Shown here: in pieces, positions 15,938 through 24,439 of the stretch
Numbering within the stretch: the stretch's first letter is position 1
Layout of the letters: each line of letters begins with the position of its first letter
Source of the DNA: Oscillospiraceae bacterium
Lineage (GTDB): Bacteria > Bacillota > Clostridia > Oscillospirales > Ruminococcaceae
Reading direction: 5' to 3'
NCBI GenBank assembly: GCA_020054675.1
Contig: JAIHAL010000006.1
Coordinates: forward strand, 1 to 64,000
Length of the DNA stretch: 64,000 nt
The notes under the pieces: generated by a model
What the model saw: the letters and a program-made list of their open reading frames with translations, nothing else
The model's database searches: none
What the model was told of the DNA's origin: nothing
Position numbers and translations under genes: made by a program

Positions 15938-18208
15938 TCAGGCTTTGTTTGCTTTTTGGTTTATTTCGTCAATGGTTTTTTGCAGGTCTTCAATGGAAAG
16001 CGCGCCTCCCGCAAAGCTTACAAGAGCCCTTAAAGGCATTTCAATCATCATTCTTTCCATCATTTCGGAGGTGCCTTCCCCAAGAGCATCCTTGTCTGAA
16101 TCTGAGCCCATGAGGACGTTCTTGGAAAGCAGTTCATTTATAAACGGCTTTGCTTCCGGGATTTCCATTGCATCTCCTACTGTGCTTGTAAGGGAAAGCT
16201 TTACCGGAATTTTTGAGGTGCTCTTTACAAGTACATCTTCACTGAGAACAATATCCCTTGAAGATTTGCCTATGAGTATCTGATATGTTCCGGTTGGAAC
16301 GTGCCAGTCAGAAATTTCGGTGTTGTAGTAAGCAAATGCACGCTTGTCAAGCACAAAGCTTACAGTTTTTTCTTCTCCCGGAGCAAGCTCTATCTTTTTA
16401 AAGCCTTTGAGTTCTTTTTCGGGACGGATTGCAATGCTTTTTGCGTTTTTGACATAGAGCTGAACTATTTCCTTTCCGGCAACTTTTCCGGTGTTCTTTA
16501 CCTTTACCGAAACGCTTAAAGTTTCGGTATCAAGCATTTCTTTCTTGTCAAGCTTTAAATCCGAATATTCAAAGGTTGTGTAGCTGAGTCCGTGTCCGAA
16601 CGGGAAAAGGACGTCAATGTTCTTTTTGTCGTAATAGCGGTATCCTACGAAAACGCCTTCGCGGTATTCGACCCTGTCCTTTTCGCCCTTGAAGAAAAGA
16701 TAGGACGGATTGTCTTCAAGACGCTTCGGGAAACTTTCGGCAAGCTTGCCGCAGGGATTTTTGTCGCCGAAAAGCACATCAACGGTTGCCTCTCCGACTG
16801 CCTGCCCGCCAAGATAAACTTCAAGCACGGCTTTAACCTTGTCAATCCAAGGCATTTCAATGGGCGAACCGTTGTGCAGGACAATCACTGTATTCGGCTG
16901 AACCTTGCAGATTTCTTCAATTAGCTTGTTCTGGCAGTTTGGCATTGACATGTGCTCCCTGTCATAGCCCTCAGATTCAAATTTGTCCGGAAGCCCTGCA
17001 AAAATAACAGCCACTTCGGCGGCTTTTGCAGTATTTACTGCTTCTTTAATCAAATTTTCGTCTATGATGTCTTCTGCTGTTTCATATCCCTTTGCATAGG
17101 AAATTTCGGCAATTCCGTTTGCTGATTCAAGGGCATTTGAAACCATAAAGGAATTTATATGCGAGCTTCCTCCGCCCTGATAGCGCGGACTTGCGGCAAA
17201 TTTTCCGATGAAAGCAATCTTGCTCTTCTTTTTGAGGGGAAGTATCCCGTCATTTTTAAGCAGTACCATGCATTCTGAGGAAATTTTTCTTGCAAGCTCA
17301 TGGTGTGCCTTTTTGTCATAGCTGTTTATGTTCTTTTTGTTTTCAACGTATCTGAAAATTATCGTGAGAATTCTTTCTACTGCCCTGTCAAGGATTTTTT
17401 CGTCAAGCTTTCCTTCCTTGACCGCTTTAACTATAAGCGCATCGTTTACTCCTCCGCTTGAAGGCATTTCAAGGTCAAGACCGGCTTTTAGCCCTTCGAC
17501 TCTGTCATTTACAGCGCCCCAGTCGCTTACCACATATCCGTCAAAGCCCCATTCGTCACGCAGGATTTCAGTAAGAAGCCTGTGGTTTTCTGATGCATAA
17601 ACCCCGTTAATCCTGTTGTATGAGCACATTACCGTCCAAGGACGGCCTTTTTTTACAGCTCCCTCAAAGCTTGCAAGGTAAATTTCCCTGAGAGTCCTTT
17701 CATCAACTTCCGAGCTTGCGGTCATGCGGCGGTGTTCTTGATTGTTTGCGGCAAAGTGTTTAAGGCTTGTGCCGACATTCTGGCTTTGCACTCCGCTTAT
17801 GTGGCTTGCCGCCATTTCTGAGGAAAGATACGGGTCTTCGGAGAAATATTCAAAGTTTCTTCCGCATAAGGGCGAACGCTTTATGTTTGCTCCGGGACCG
17901 AGTATTACCGAAACATCCTCAGCCTGACATTCTTCACCGAGCGCCTTGCCAAGCTCAAAAAGCAAATCCCTGTCAAAAGAGCATGCAAGCGCCGATGCCG
18001 TTGGGAAGCAAACAGCTTTAACGCTGTCATTTATCCCGAGGTGGTCGCCGGATTGGTCCTGCTTTCTAAGCCCATGCGGGCCGTCAGTTACCATTACGGA
18101 GGAGATTCCAAGCCTCTCCACTCCTTTCAGATGCCAAAAATCCGCACCGGAGCACATTCCTGCCTTTTCTTCAAGCGTCATTTGCGAAACAAGTTCTTTT
18201 ACATTCAT
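15938..18208 (-). CDS. GH3 beta-glucosidase-family enzyme
   Basis: The 756-residue protein has the classical GH3 order: TIM barrel ([42 protein letters not shown]), nucleophile Asp229 in [10 protein letters not shown], sandwich domain ([35 protein letters not shown]) and a fibronectin-III-like domain ([14 protein letters not shown]). The last 70 residues form a short helical tail. No signal peptide is seen, so it is cytoplasmic. AAGGAAG precedes the ATG. It starts 19 bases after the GH30 gene, so the two form an operon. The GH30 would release glucose- or xylose-containing oligomers that this enzyme finishes, with the linkage undecided. Confidence 0.92.
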   Translation of the reverse strand: MNVKELVSQMTLEEKAGMCSGADFWHLKGVERLGISSVMVTDGPHGLRKQDQSGDHLGINDSVKAVCFPTASALACSFDRDLLFELGKALGEECQAEDVSVILGPGANIKRSPLCGRNFEYFSEDPYLSSEMAASHISGVQSQNVGTSLKHFAANNQEHRRMTASSEVDERTLREIYLASFEGAVKKGRPWTVMCSYNRINGVYASENHRLLTEILRDEWGFDGYVVSDWGAVNDRVEGLKAGLDLEMPSSGGVNDALIVKAVKEGKLDEKILDRAVERILTIIFRYVENKKNINSYDKKAHHELARKISSECMVLLKNDGILPLKKKSKIAFIGKFAASPRYQGGGSSHINSFMVSNALESANGIAEISYAKGYETAEDIIDENLIKEAVNTAKAAEVAVIFAGLPDKFESEGYDREHMSMPNCQNKLIEEICKVQPNTVIVLHNGSPIEMPWIDKVKAVLEVYLGGQAVGEATVDVLFGDKNPCGKLAESFPKRLEDNPSYLFFKGEKDRVEYREGVFVGYRYYDKKNIDVLFPFGHGLSYTTFEYSDLKLDKKEMLDTETLSVSVKVKNTGKVAGKEIVQLYVKNAKSIAIRPEKELKGFKKIELAPGEEKTVSFVLDKRAFAYYNTEISDWHVPTGTYQILIGKSSRDIVLSEDVLVKSTSKIPVKLSLTSTVGDAMEIPEAKPFINELLSKNVLMGSDSDKDALGEGTSEMMERMMIEMPLRALVSFAGGALSIEDLQKTIDEINQKANKA

Positions 18209-18227
18209 TTATTTTCTTCCTTTCATG

Positions 18228-19553
18228 TTAAAATACAAAAGTATTGAATGAGTTTTTTTCTAAAACAGCGGTAAAGGTTTTGCCCCCTCCCTCAAAAGTG
18301 AAAGCCTTGTCATAATCAAGAGCATTTTGTACTACAAGCACGGTTTCACCGTTTGGATTTTTGAAAGCGCAGCCCATGCTGCTGCAATGGCCAATGGTTT
18401 CAAGCCTCACAGCACCCGGCATTATGAAGTGCGAATAATGCTTCATTGCATAAAATTCGGGATTATAGACAATTTCGCCGCTTTCCGGAATAACGGTGAG
18501 CATGGAGTTTTGTTTCCATCCCCAAGTGCTTTCGCCTCCGGGTTCAAGCGCCATGTTCCAGTAAACGTAAGCGTTTGCGCCGTTTTTGAGATAATGCCTT
18601 GCAAGTCCGAATACATATTCGGCGTATTCCCATGAATTGCTCCCGTCACCGCATTCGTTTTCAGTCTGCATCAGCTGGATTTCCGGCCAGCTTTCATAAG
18701 TCCTTGCAATTGCGCCTCTGCCTGCCCATTGATAGCCAATGCCGGAAATGTATCTCCTTGCCTTTTCGTCAAAGAGAATGTTGTCTATAAACCTGTGGTA
18801 GTTTTCAAGGCGGATTCCCGTAAAGCTGAATGACATATCCTCCGGGCCGTTAAGAGTCCCAAGCCAGATTTCGGTGTCCATTCCGGATTTTTCAAAAAGG
18901 GGGCCTAAATAATCCCTTATGAAAACTTTAAGCTGTTCGGAACTCCAAAGGCATGACGGGAATTTTTGGTCGGCAAAAACCTCATTTTGCACATGGATTT
19001 GCGCAACGTTTACGCCTTGCTCCTTGTAAGATTCCACGAACTTTTTAAAATAAAGCGCATAAGCGGAGAGTATAGGCTCTTCCATTCTTATTCTGCCGTA
19101 ATTGTAGACTTTTGGATTTTTCATCCATGTCGGAGGGCTCCAAGGGGATGCAAAAAGCTTTAAATCCGGACAGAATTCCATTGCCTCCTTTATATAAGGC
19201 AGAAGATAAAGCTTATCCCTTTCAATGCTGAAATTTTTCATTTCAAAATCATTGTCATGTTCGTTCAAGCTGTACCAGTCAAGCGCATAGTCGCTTGCAC
19301 CAATCGGTACACGGCATAAACTGAATTTGCAGCCGTCTTTTTGGTCGAAGAGTTCTTTTATTGCCTTTTTTCTTTCATCCTCTTTTGCTTTTAAAAGGGC
19401 GGCCCTGCCAAGCTCGTTGAAGCATCCGCCAAATCCTTTTATTTTTTGAAATTCTCTTCCTGTAAGGATTATTTTATCCTTGCATGATTCTGCTTTAAGA
19501 TTGACTTCCTTTTCGCGCCATTTGGATTTTTCAGTTGTAGCTATCCATTTCAT
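18228..19553 (-). CDS. GH30 family glycosidase (glucosylceramidase/beta-1,6-glucanase-like)
   Basis: The TIM-barrel enzyme shows the GH30 landmarks: GFGGCFNELG near residue 42, SPWSPPTWMKN around 137-147, the acid/base Glu191 in HVQNE and the nucleophile Glu298 in QTENECGDG. A small beta-domain flanks the barrel at both ends. No secretion signal is present, which suggests action on imported glycans or glycosides. I start at the ATG at 19553 because GGGG lies nine bases upstream; a GTG at 19568 would put the ribosome site inside the gene. It leads the operon with the following GH3 and is divergent from the nucleoside hydrolase-like gene. Subfamily, and therefore substrate, is uncertain. Confidence 0.9.
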   Translation of the reverse strand: MKWIATTEKSKWREKEVNLKAESCKDKIILTGREFQKIKGFGGCFNELGRAALLKAKEDERKKAIKELFDQKDGCKFSLCRVPIGASDYALDWYSLNEHDNDFEMKNFSIERDKLYLLPYIKEAMEFCPDLKLFASPWSPPTWMKNPKVYNYGRIRMEEPILSAYALYFKKFVESYKEQGVNVAQIHVQNEVFADQKFPSCLWSSEQLKVFIRDYLGPLFEKSGMDTEIWLGTLNGPEDMSFSFTGIRLENYHRFIDNILFDEKARRYISGIGYQWAGRGAIARTYESWPEIQLMQTENECGDGSNSWEYAEYVFGLARHYLKNGANAYVYWNMALEPGGESTWGWKQNSMLTVIPESGEIVYNPEFYAMKHYSHFIMPGAVRLETIGHCSSMGCAFKNPNGETVLVVQNALDYDKAFTFEGGGKTFTAVLEKNSFNTFVF

Positions 19554-19666
19554 AGTAAAAATCCCCACTTTGTTTTATTATTATAATTGTAGCACTTATT
19601 TTTGAAGATTGCTTGAAAAAAAGAGACTTTATTATGCAAATTTTAAGACATTTTTTATATTTTTTA

Positions 19667-19695
19667 TTGAAAAGCCGGGGGATTTTTGGTATATT
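19667..19695 (+). promoter_or_regulatory. SigmaA-type promoter for the nucleoside hydrolase-like gene
   Basis: TTGAAA at 19667-19672 and TATATT at 19690-19695 are 17 bases apart, about 27 bases before the start codon. Confidence 0.65.
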
Positions 19696-19721
19696 GAGTT
19701 TAAAATCAAGGAGGGGTAGCC

Positions 19722-20645
19722 ATGTTTGAATATAAATACAAAGTTCCTGAAAATAAAAAAATCAGGGTCATAATCCATACAGACTGCAAAAATGAGGCTG
19801 ATGACCAGTTTGCCCTTGCGCATCACCTTATGACTCCGCAGTTTATGGTAAAAGGCATAATTGCAGGACATTTTGAGGCAAACCACAGCATTTACGGTGA
19901 AAGGGAAACCATGCAGGCAAGCTATAACGAAATAATCAAGGTTTTGGATTTGATGGGGCTTAACGGGGAATACAAGGTGCTCAAAGGCAGTGAAGTTCCA
20001 ATGCCGGATGAAAAGACGCCAATGCAGTCCGAGGGTGCGGATTTTATAATAGAAGAGGCAATGCGTGATGACCCGGCGCCGCTTTATGCGGTCTTTCAAG
20101 GATGCCTTACCGACCTTGCAAGCGCAATCCTTAAAAAGCCGGAAATATGCAAAAAAATGACCGCTGTTTGGATAGGAGGGGGAGCATATCCGAATGGAGG
20201 TTTTGAATTCAATCTTTTTCAGGATATTGCCGCCGCAAATGTAGTTTTTGCCTCTAAAATGCCGCTTTGGCAGATACCGGAAAATGTTTACAAGCAAATG
20301 GAGGTTTCTCTTGCGGAGCTTCAATATCGTGTTGCTCCATGCGGCAAGATAGGGAAGTATCTGTTTGAGCAAATGGTTGAATTCAACAATAAAATGGATT
20401 TTTACATTCCGTGGCCGCATGGCGAAAGCTGGGGACTTGGCGACCAGGGCACAGTAACCGTGCTTTTGGAAGAAAACAACCGCGGAAATTACGATTGGGT
20501 TCCGGCACCGCAGTTTTCAAAGGAAATGTATTACATCCACAAGCAAAACAATCGTCCGATAAGAGTGTACCATACTCTTGACGCGCGTTTTACCCTTGAA
20601 GATTTTTACGCAAAGCTTGCAATAAATTTTGGAAATAAAAATTGA
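19722..20645 (+). CDS. Nucleoside hydrolase-like protein
   Basis: The 307-residue protein resembles the inosine-uridine nucleoside hydrolase superfamily, which cleaves the N-glycosidic bond of ribonucleosides using a calcium bound by an N-terminal Asp cluster. Here the cluster reads HTDCKNEADDQFAL (residues 18-31), a variant of the usual DTDxGxDDxxAL. The middle has VWIGGGAYPNGGFEFNLFQDIAAANVVF, which matches the family's GG-x(n)-EfN-x2-DP-A region. AAGGAGGGG stands before the start. The substituted metal motif and long insert suggest it may act on something other than common nucleosides. It stands alone, with its own promoter and terminator. Confidence 0.8.
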   Translation: MFEYKYKVPENKKIRVIIHTDCKNEADDQFALAHHLMTPQFMVKGIIAGHFEANHSIYGERETMQASYNEIIKVLDLMGLNGEYKVLKGSEVPMPDEKTPMQSEGADFIIEEAMRDDPAPLYAVFQGCLTDLASAILKKPEICKKMTAVWIGGGAYPNGGFEFNLFQDIAAANVVFASKMPLWQIPENVYKQMEVSLAELQYRVAPCGKIGKYLFEQMVEFNNKMDFYIPWPHGESWGLGDQGTVTVLLEENNRGNYDWVPAPQFSKEMYYIHKQNNRPIRVYHTLDARFTLEDFYAKLAINFGNKN

Positions 20646-20690
20646 TTTTAAAAAGACGGTCAGAAGTAACTGGCCGTCTTTTTAAATCAA
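20641..20690 (+). terminator. Terminator after the nucleoside hydrolase-like gene
   Basis: AAAAAGACGG and CCGTCTTTTT arms close a hairpin, extended by ATTGATTT/AAATCAAT outer arms. The stop codon lies inside the outer arm. Confidence 0.85.
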
Positions 20691-20778
20691 TTTATTTGCA
20701 CTTATAAATGCCGTTGCGCCCTAATTAGAAATGTTTATCTGACCTCTTTTTTTAACTTTTCTATGAAAACTTGCAAAC

Positions 20779-20810
20779 TGCTTGCTTTTCGCAAGCAAAA
20801 TGAGTATAAT
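20779..20810 (+). promoter_or_regulatory. Promoter with overlapping operator for the RelB/RelE module
   Basis: TTGCTT (20782-20787) and TATAAT (20805-20810) have a 17-base spacer. The -35 box and part of the spacer lie in a perfect inverted repeat, TGCTTGC (20779-20785) and GCAAGCA (20791-20797). This is the layout expected if the antitoxin represses its own operon, as RelB-type antitoxins commonly do. Confidence 0.7.
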
Positions 20811-20839
20811 AGAAATATGCCAAAAAGGAGGCGATGAAT

Positions 20840-21145
20840 ATGGCCAGAACATCAAATGTATTTGCCCGTGTAGAGCCTGAGATCAAGGAGCAGGCAGAGC
20901 AGGTGCTGGATCGCTTGGGTATCCCAATGTCAAACGCTGTGGGGATGTTCCTGCGTCAGGTGGTGCTTCAGAGAGGCATTCCTTTTGAAGTAAAGCTGCC
21001 ACAGGAAAAGCCACTTGCCTATGGAAGCCTTACCAAAGAGCAGTTTGATTCGGAGATGGAAAAAGGCATGGCGGATATACGGGAAGACAGAGTATATTCG
21101 GCAACTGATGTTGAAGCGGAAATGAGGCGAGACTTCGGCATATGA
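20840..21145 (+). CDS. RelB/DinJ family antitoxin
   Basis: The protein of 101 residues starts with a ribbon-helix-helix DNA-binding segment (SNVFARVEPEIKEQAEQVL, then LGIPMSNAVGMFLRQVV), the hallmark of RelB/DinJ antitoxins. Its C-terminal half is charged and would wrap the toxin. The ATG at 20840 is preferred because AGGAGG is eight bases upstream; the ATG at 20834 is only two bases from it. Its stop overlaps the toxin start by four bases (ATGA). Codon use here (CTG for Leu, many C/G third positions) differs from the AT-leaning neighbours, which suggests the module was acquired. Confidence 0.92.
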   Translation: MARTSNVFARVEPEIKEQAEQVLDRLGIPMSNAVGMFLRQVVLQRGIPFEVKLPQEKPLAYGSLTKEQFDSEMEKGMADIREDRVYSATDVEAEMRRDFGI

Positions 21146-21474
21146 GCTTCGAGGTCAAATATACAGCCATGGCGAGGCAGGATCTAAGAAACATATACGA
21201 GTATATCGCATATGACCTTCTGGTTCCTGAAACTGCTGCACGACAAGCCCAGCGCATCATGAAAGAGATCGGGGCGCTGAATGAAATGCCTATGCGATAC
21301 CGCCTGTACGATGATGAGCCGTGGCACAGCCAGGGAGTCCGTTTCTTTCCTGTAAAAAATTACCTTGTGTTCTATCTGCCGGACGAAACCAAAAACACAG
21401 TTCATATTGTCCGTATCATTTATGGCGGGAGAGACATTAAAAAGCAGCTAAGTGAAACAATAATTGAATACTAA
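21142..21474 (+). CDS. RelE/ParE family toxin
   Basis: The small basic protein (110 residues) has the RelE/ParE superfamily pattern: VKYTAMARQDLRNIYEYIA at the start, YRLYDDEPW in the middle, and YLVFYLPDETKNTVHIVRIIYGGRDI at the end. RelE members cut mRNA on the ribosome, while ParE members poison gyrase. The N-terminal helix and the IIYGGRD end look more ParE-like, but the sequence does not settle the target. It is translated from the stop of the antitoxin gene and is followed by a strong terminator. Confidence 0.9.
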   Translation: MSFEVKYTAMARQDLRNIYEYIAYDLLVPETAARQAQRIMKEIGALNEMPMRYRLYDDEPWHSQGVRFFPVKNYLVFYLPDETKNTVHIVRIIYGGRDIKKQLSETIIEY

Positions 21475-21477
21475 GCA

Positions 21478-21521
21478 GCATCTGAGAAGCATCTATCGAA
21501 AGGTAGATGCTTCTCAGATGC
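21478..21521 (+). terminator. Strong terminator after the toxin gene
   Basis: A perfect 18-bp stem (21478-21495 with 21504-21521) and an eight-base loop are followed within a few bases by eight T residues. Confidence 0.9.
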
Positions 21522-21620
21522 CAATTTTTTTGAAAGAATGGTAATTCGATATGGGTATATCTTTTCCGGGCTTTTCCATTCCAGGGATAAGCCCCAGAAC
21601 CGTACTGCAGGCAGCGCGCC

Positions 21621-21794
21621 TACAGCTTTTTCTTTGGAGGAAGCACTACGGGCAAATGGGTGAATGAGCGCTCTGCCATGCAGATGACGGCGGTGTATGC
21701 CTGCGTCCGTATGTTATCGGAAGCGGTGGCAGGGCTGCCGCTGCACCCTTACCGCTATAAGGAGGATTTTGCGATGGGCTTAAGGCCACTTTGA
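21621..21794 (+). pseudogene. Remnant of an HK97-type phage portal protein gene
   Basis: Translated from TAC at 21621, the frame reads YSFFFGGSTTGKWVNERSAM, then QMTAVYACVRMLSEAVAGLP and LHPYRYK before ending in unrelated residues and a TGA at 21792. The NERSAMQ-TAVYACVR-LSE-AGLPLH-YRY pattern is the highly recognisable N-terminal region of HK97-family portal proteins. No start codon, no further phage genes and no attachment sites are seen, and the sequence upstream (21535-21620) looks like a decayed frame of the same gene. With the adjoining toxin-antitoxin pair of foreign codon use it marks the scar of a lost prophage. Confidence 0.8.
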
Positions 21795-21974
21795 ATAAAT
21801 TACCTTATTTAACTGAAACAAAATGGTTTTTTATGGAATCTAATGAGTAAAAATGGTCTTTTAGGCGGTTTTATCATCAATATTTTCTTGTTTTTCATGA
21901 TATTTATTACTTTCCCCTTTGAAAAACCGCTATAAAAATAGGGAAAAGGTTACACTTGTTTTTCAATACATTTA

Positions 21975-22003
21975 TTGACATTTTTTTCATGAGAAGGTAT
22001 AAT
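21975..22003 (+). promoter_or_regulatory. Perfect consensus sigmaA promoter
   Basis: TTGACA (21975-21980), a 17-base spacer and TATAAT (21998-22003) match the consensus exactly. The start codon is only 22 bases beyond the -10 box, so the leader is very short. Confidence 0.85.
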
Positions 22004-22024
22004 AATTCCAAAGGGGATGATTTT

Positions 22025-22768
22025 GTGAACAAGAAGAAAATAATTTTAACTGTCCTTGCGGGAATTTTTATTTTATCTTTGGGAGCGAATGCTTACTTGG
22101 GATTTAATTTTTACAGCCTTAATTCGAAACTTTCCCAAAAGAAAAATGAAATAGAAAGCATAAATAAAGAGCTTGAAGAGCTTAAAAATAAATACGACGA
22201 AAACATCAAGGTTATGGAAGAATTGAAGAAAAAATACGCGGAAAGCCTTAAAGCCAAGGCGGAGCAAAATTATGCAAAGACTGATGTGAATCCCACCACT
22301 CCCACATCATCCAAAAACACAATAGCTGGCGATGCAAGCGGGATGAGTGAATCAAACAGGCAAGCTTATATCATCGGTGGAATCATTGATGAAAACGGCA
22401 CTTTCCTTGATGCTTCTCTCTATTTCGATTTAAAAGATGCTATGGAAAAAGACGGCTACAAGTTCACTGGCACTGTTCCCACAGCTCCTTCTAACAATTC
22501 TTCTAACAATTCGTCCTCGAACAGTTCTTCTAACAATTCCTCATCCAGTAATTCATCTTCCGCTTGGTATGATGATGGCAACGGCAATTGGGTTGGCGGT
22601 GTTAATGCACCTGTTACTAAAGAACAATTTGAAGAAGGCAGAAAGAAAATGCTTGAAATGTACGGAACAGAGGGAAGTACGGAGGGTGGTTGGACAGAAA
22701 TTCCTCGTGATTGGACACCAGAAGAAGAAGAATATTACAGCCGTGGTGGAAATGGCGGATACCACTAA
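22025..22768 (+). CDS. Membrane-anchored coiled-coil protein with Ser/Asn linker, unknown function
   Basis: I do not recognise this protein. It starts at a GTG with GGGG eight bases upstream. The N-terminus is basic (MNKKK), followed by a hydrophobic helix of about 20 residues, a Lys/Glu-rich coiled coil (about residues 33-85), a Thr/Pro/Ser stretch, a small segment around SNRQAYIIGGIIDENGTFLD, a Ser/Asn low-complexity linker (about 155-180), and an acidic Gly/Trp-rich tail ending SRGGNGGYH. The layout is that of a surface protein tethered in the membrane with a flexible stalk. It sits directly after the phage scar and has a perfect promoter. The pure AAC/TCT repeats in the linker could vary in length. 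Confidence 0.75.
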   Translation: MNKKKIILTVLAGIFILSLGANAYLGFNFYSLNSKLSQKKNEIESINKELEELKNKYDENIKVMEELKKKYAESLKAKAEQNYAKTDVNPTTPTSSKNTIAGDASGMSESNRQAYIIGGIIDENGTFLDASLYFDLKDAMEKDGYKFTGTVPTAPSNNSSNNSSSNSSSNNSSSSNSSSAWYDDGNGNWVGGVNAPVTKEQFEEGRKKMLEMYGTEGSTEGGWTEIPRDWTPEEEEYYSRGGNGGYH

Positions 22769-22830
22769 TTTACAGCACGAGTTCAAACCAGCTTAAAGCG
22801 TACATATTAAAAGCATTGTGAAGAATATTA

Positions 22831-22859
22831 TTGCTACTTTATTTTCCTTATGATATAAT
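22831..22859 (+). promoter_or_regulatory. Promoter for the GH43 gene
   Basis: TTGCTA (22831-22836) and TATAAT (22854-22859) are 17 bases apart, and the start codon is 32 bases downstream. Confidence 0.7.
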
Positions 22860-22891
22860 TCATTGATATAAAGCAAAAAGGAGGCGTTTTG

Positions 22892-24391
22892 ATGCTTTTT
22901 AAAAATCCCGTGATAAGGGGATTCAATCCAGACCCAAGCATTTGCCGCGTTGGCGACGATTTTTATCTTGTGACCTCGACTTTTGAGTTTTTTCCCGGAA
23001 TTCCTGTTTACCACAGTAAAAATCTTGTAAACTGGGAAATGGTTTCCCATTGCCTTGACGAAAACGAAAACCTTCCGTTGGAAGGCTCGAATCCGTCCGG
23101 CGGGCTTTATGCTCCGACAATCCGTTATAATAACGGTACTTTTTATGTTGTTTGCACCAATGTGACAAATATGACAAACTTTATTGTACATACCGACAAT
23201 CCCTGCGGAAAATGGTCAAAGCCTGTAAAAGTTGATCATATGGGGATAGACCCGTCGCTTTTCTTTGATGACGACGGGAAATGCTATTTCTGCGGAACTA
23301 CTGTTAGGGATGGCGTATGGGGATTTGGAATAGATATTGCTCAAATCAACCCCGATACCGGAGAGTTTTTGTCAGAAAAGCATTTTATAAAGGGCTGCGG
23401 CGGAAAATCTCCCGAGGCTCCGCATATTTACAAGCGCGGCGGATACTATTATTTGATGCTTGCTGAGGGCGGAACCGAATACGGACATATGGTTACCATG
23501 CAGAGGAGCAGAAATGTTTTCGGACCTTATGAACCATGCCCATTCAATCCGATACTTTCGCATAAGGATAAATATAGCGAAATTCAAGCGACCGGACATG
23601 CCGATATAGTTGAGGACCAGAACGGAAACTGGTGGGCGGTATTTTTGGGCATACGCGCAAACGGATTTTTGCATCATTTGGGCAGGGAAACCTTTTTGGC
23701 GCCTGCAAGATGGAACGATGACGGCTGGTTTGAAATCGGAAACAATAAAACCATAGAGGTTGAAATGGATGCTCCGTTGCCGGCAAAGCCTGAGGATGTT
23801 TCCTTTGACTTTGAAGATGATTTTTGCAGTGGAAAGCTTCGTCCGGAGTGGACTTTCGTGCGCAATCCGGAGAAGGAAAATTATGTTTTGAGCGGCGGCA
23901 AGCTGATTATGAAAGGCACAAACAAGGACTTGGGCAGCTTTAATACTTCGCCGACGTTTATGGGAATCCGCCAGCCGGAAAACAATATTGAAGCCTATAC
24001 AAAATTAAAAGCGGATTTTTCATGCGGCTCAAAAGCAGGAATGACTGCATTTTATAATCAGGATTACTATTATGCGATTTATCTTACAAAGCGCGGCAGG
24101 AAATATGAGGTATGCCTTAATAAAGCCATTCATGACATAAATGTTGTAACCAATTGTGCGGAAGTTGATTGTGATGGTGTAATCGAATTCAAAATTAAGG
24201 CTGATAAAGAAAAGTATTATTTTTACTATAAGACGGCAAATAGCGATTGGACGCTGCTTGGAACAGCTCTTACCGCCGGACTTGCCACAGAGGGGACACA
24301 TATGATGACCTTTACGGGCACATTCATAGGCTTGTATGCGTATGAATGCACAGCAGAATTTGATTTCTTTAAATTGAAAACAAACACGTAA
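22892..24391 (+). CDS. GH43 family beta-xylosidase/alpha-L-arabinofuranosidase
   Basis: The N-terminal five-bladed propeller shows the GH43 base in GFNPDPSICRVGDDFYLVTST (Asp14), the middle Asp in MGIDPSLFFDDDGKCYF and the acid Glu in GGKSPEAPHIYKRGGYYYL. From about residue 310 a beta-sandwich domain follows (FEDDFCSGKLRPEWTFVRNP, MGIRQPENN, AGMTAFYNQDYYYAIYLTK), as in GH43 xylosidases with the DUF1349-like C-terminal domain. No signal peptide is present, so it trims imported xylo- or arabino-oligosaccharides. The ATG at 22892 fits AGGAGG, nine bases upstream; a TTG at 22889 is the alternative. Confidence 0.92.
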   Translation: MLFKNPVIRGFNPDPSICRVGDDFYLVTSTFEFFPGIPVYHSKNLVNWEMVSHCLDENENLPLEGSNPSGGLYAPTIRYNNGTFYVVCTNVTNMTNFIVHTDNPCGKWSKPVKVDHMGIDPSLFFDDDGKCYFCGTTVRDGVWGFGIDIAQINPDTGEFLSEKHFIKGCGGKSPEAPHIYKRGGYYYLMLAEGGTEYGHMVTMQRSRNVFGPYEPCPFNPILSHKDKYSEIQATGHADIVEDQNGNWWAVFLGIRANGFLHHLGRETFLAPARWNDDGWFEIGNNKTIEVEMDAPLPAKPEDVSFDFEDDFCSGKLRPEWTFVRNPEKENYVLSGGKLIMKGTNKDLGSFNTSPTFMGIRQPENNIEAYTKLKADFSCGSKAGMTAFYNQDYYYAIYLTKRGRKYEVCLNKAIHDINVVTNCAEVDCDGVIEFKIKADKEKYYFYYKTANSDWTLLGTALTAGLATEGTHMMTFTGTFIGLYAYECTAEFDFFKLKTNT

Positions 24392-24401
24392 AAATAAGAT
24401 T

Positions 24402-24438
24402 CCCCCGCCGCAGGCTGAAAGACCTGCGGCGGGGGTTT
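24402..24438. terminator. Bidirectional terminator between GH43 and GH42
   Basis: CCCCCGCCGCAGG (24402-24414) pairs perfectly with 24423-24435 around an eight-base loop. It serves the two converging genes. Confidence 0.88.
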
Positions 24439-24439
24439 A

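Noticed and set aside
19632-20420. A 262-codon minus-strand frame
   Set aside because: It is antisense to the nucleoside hydrolase-like gene, and its product is a basic mix without domain features.
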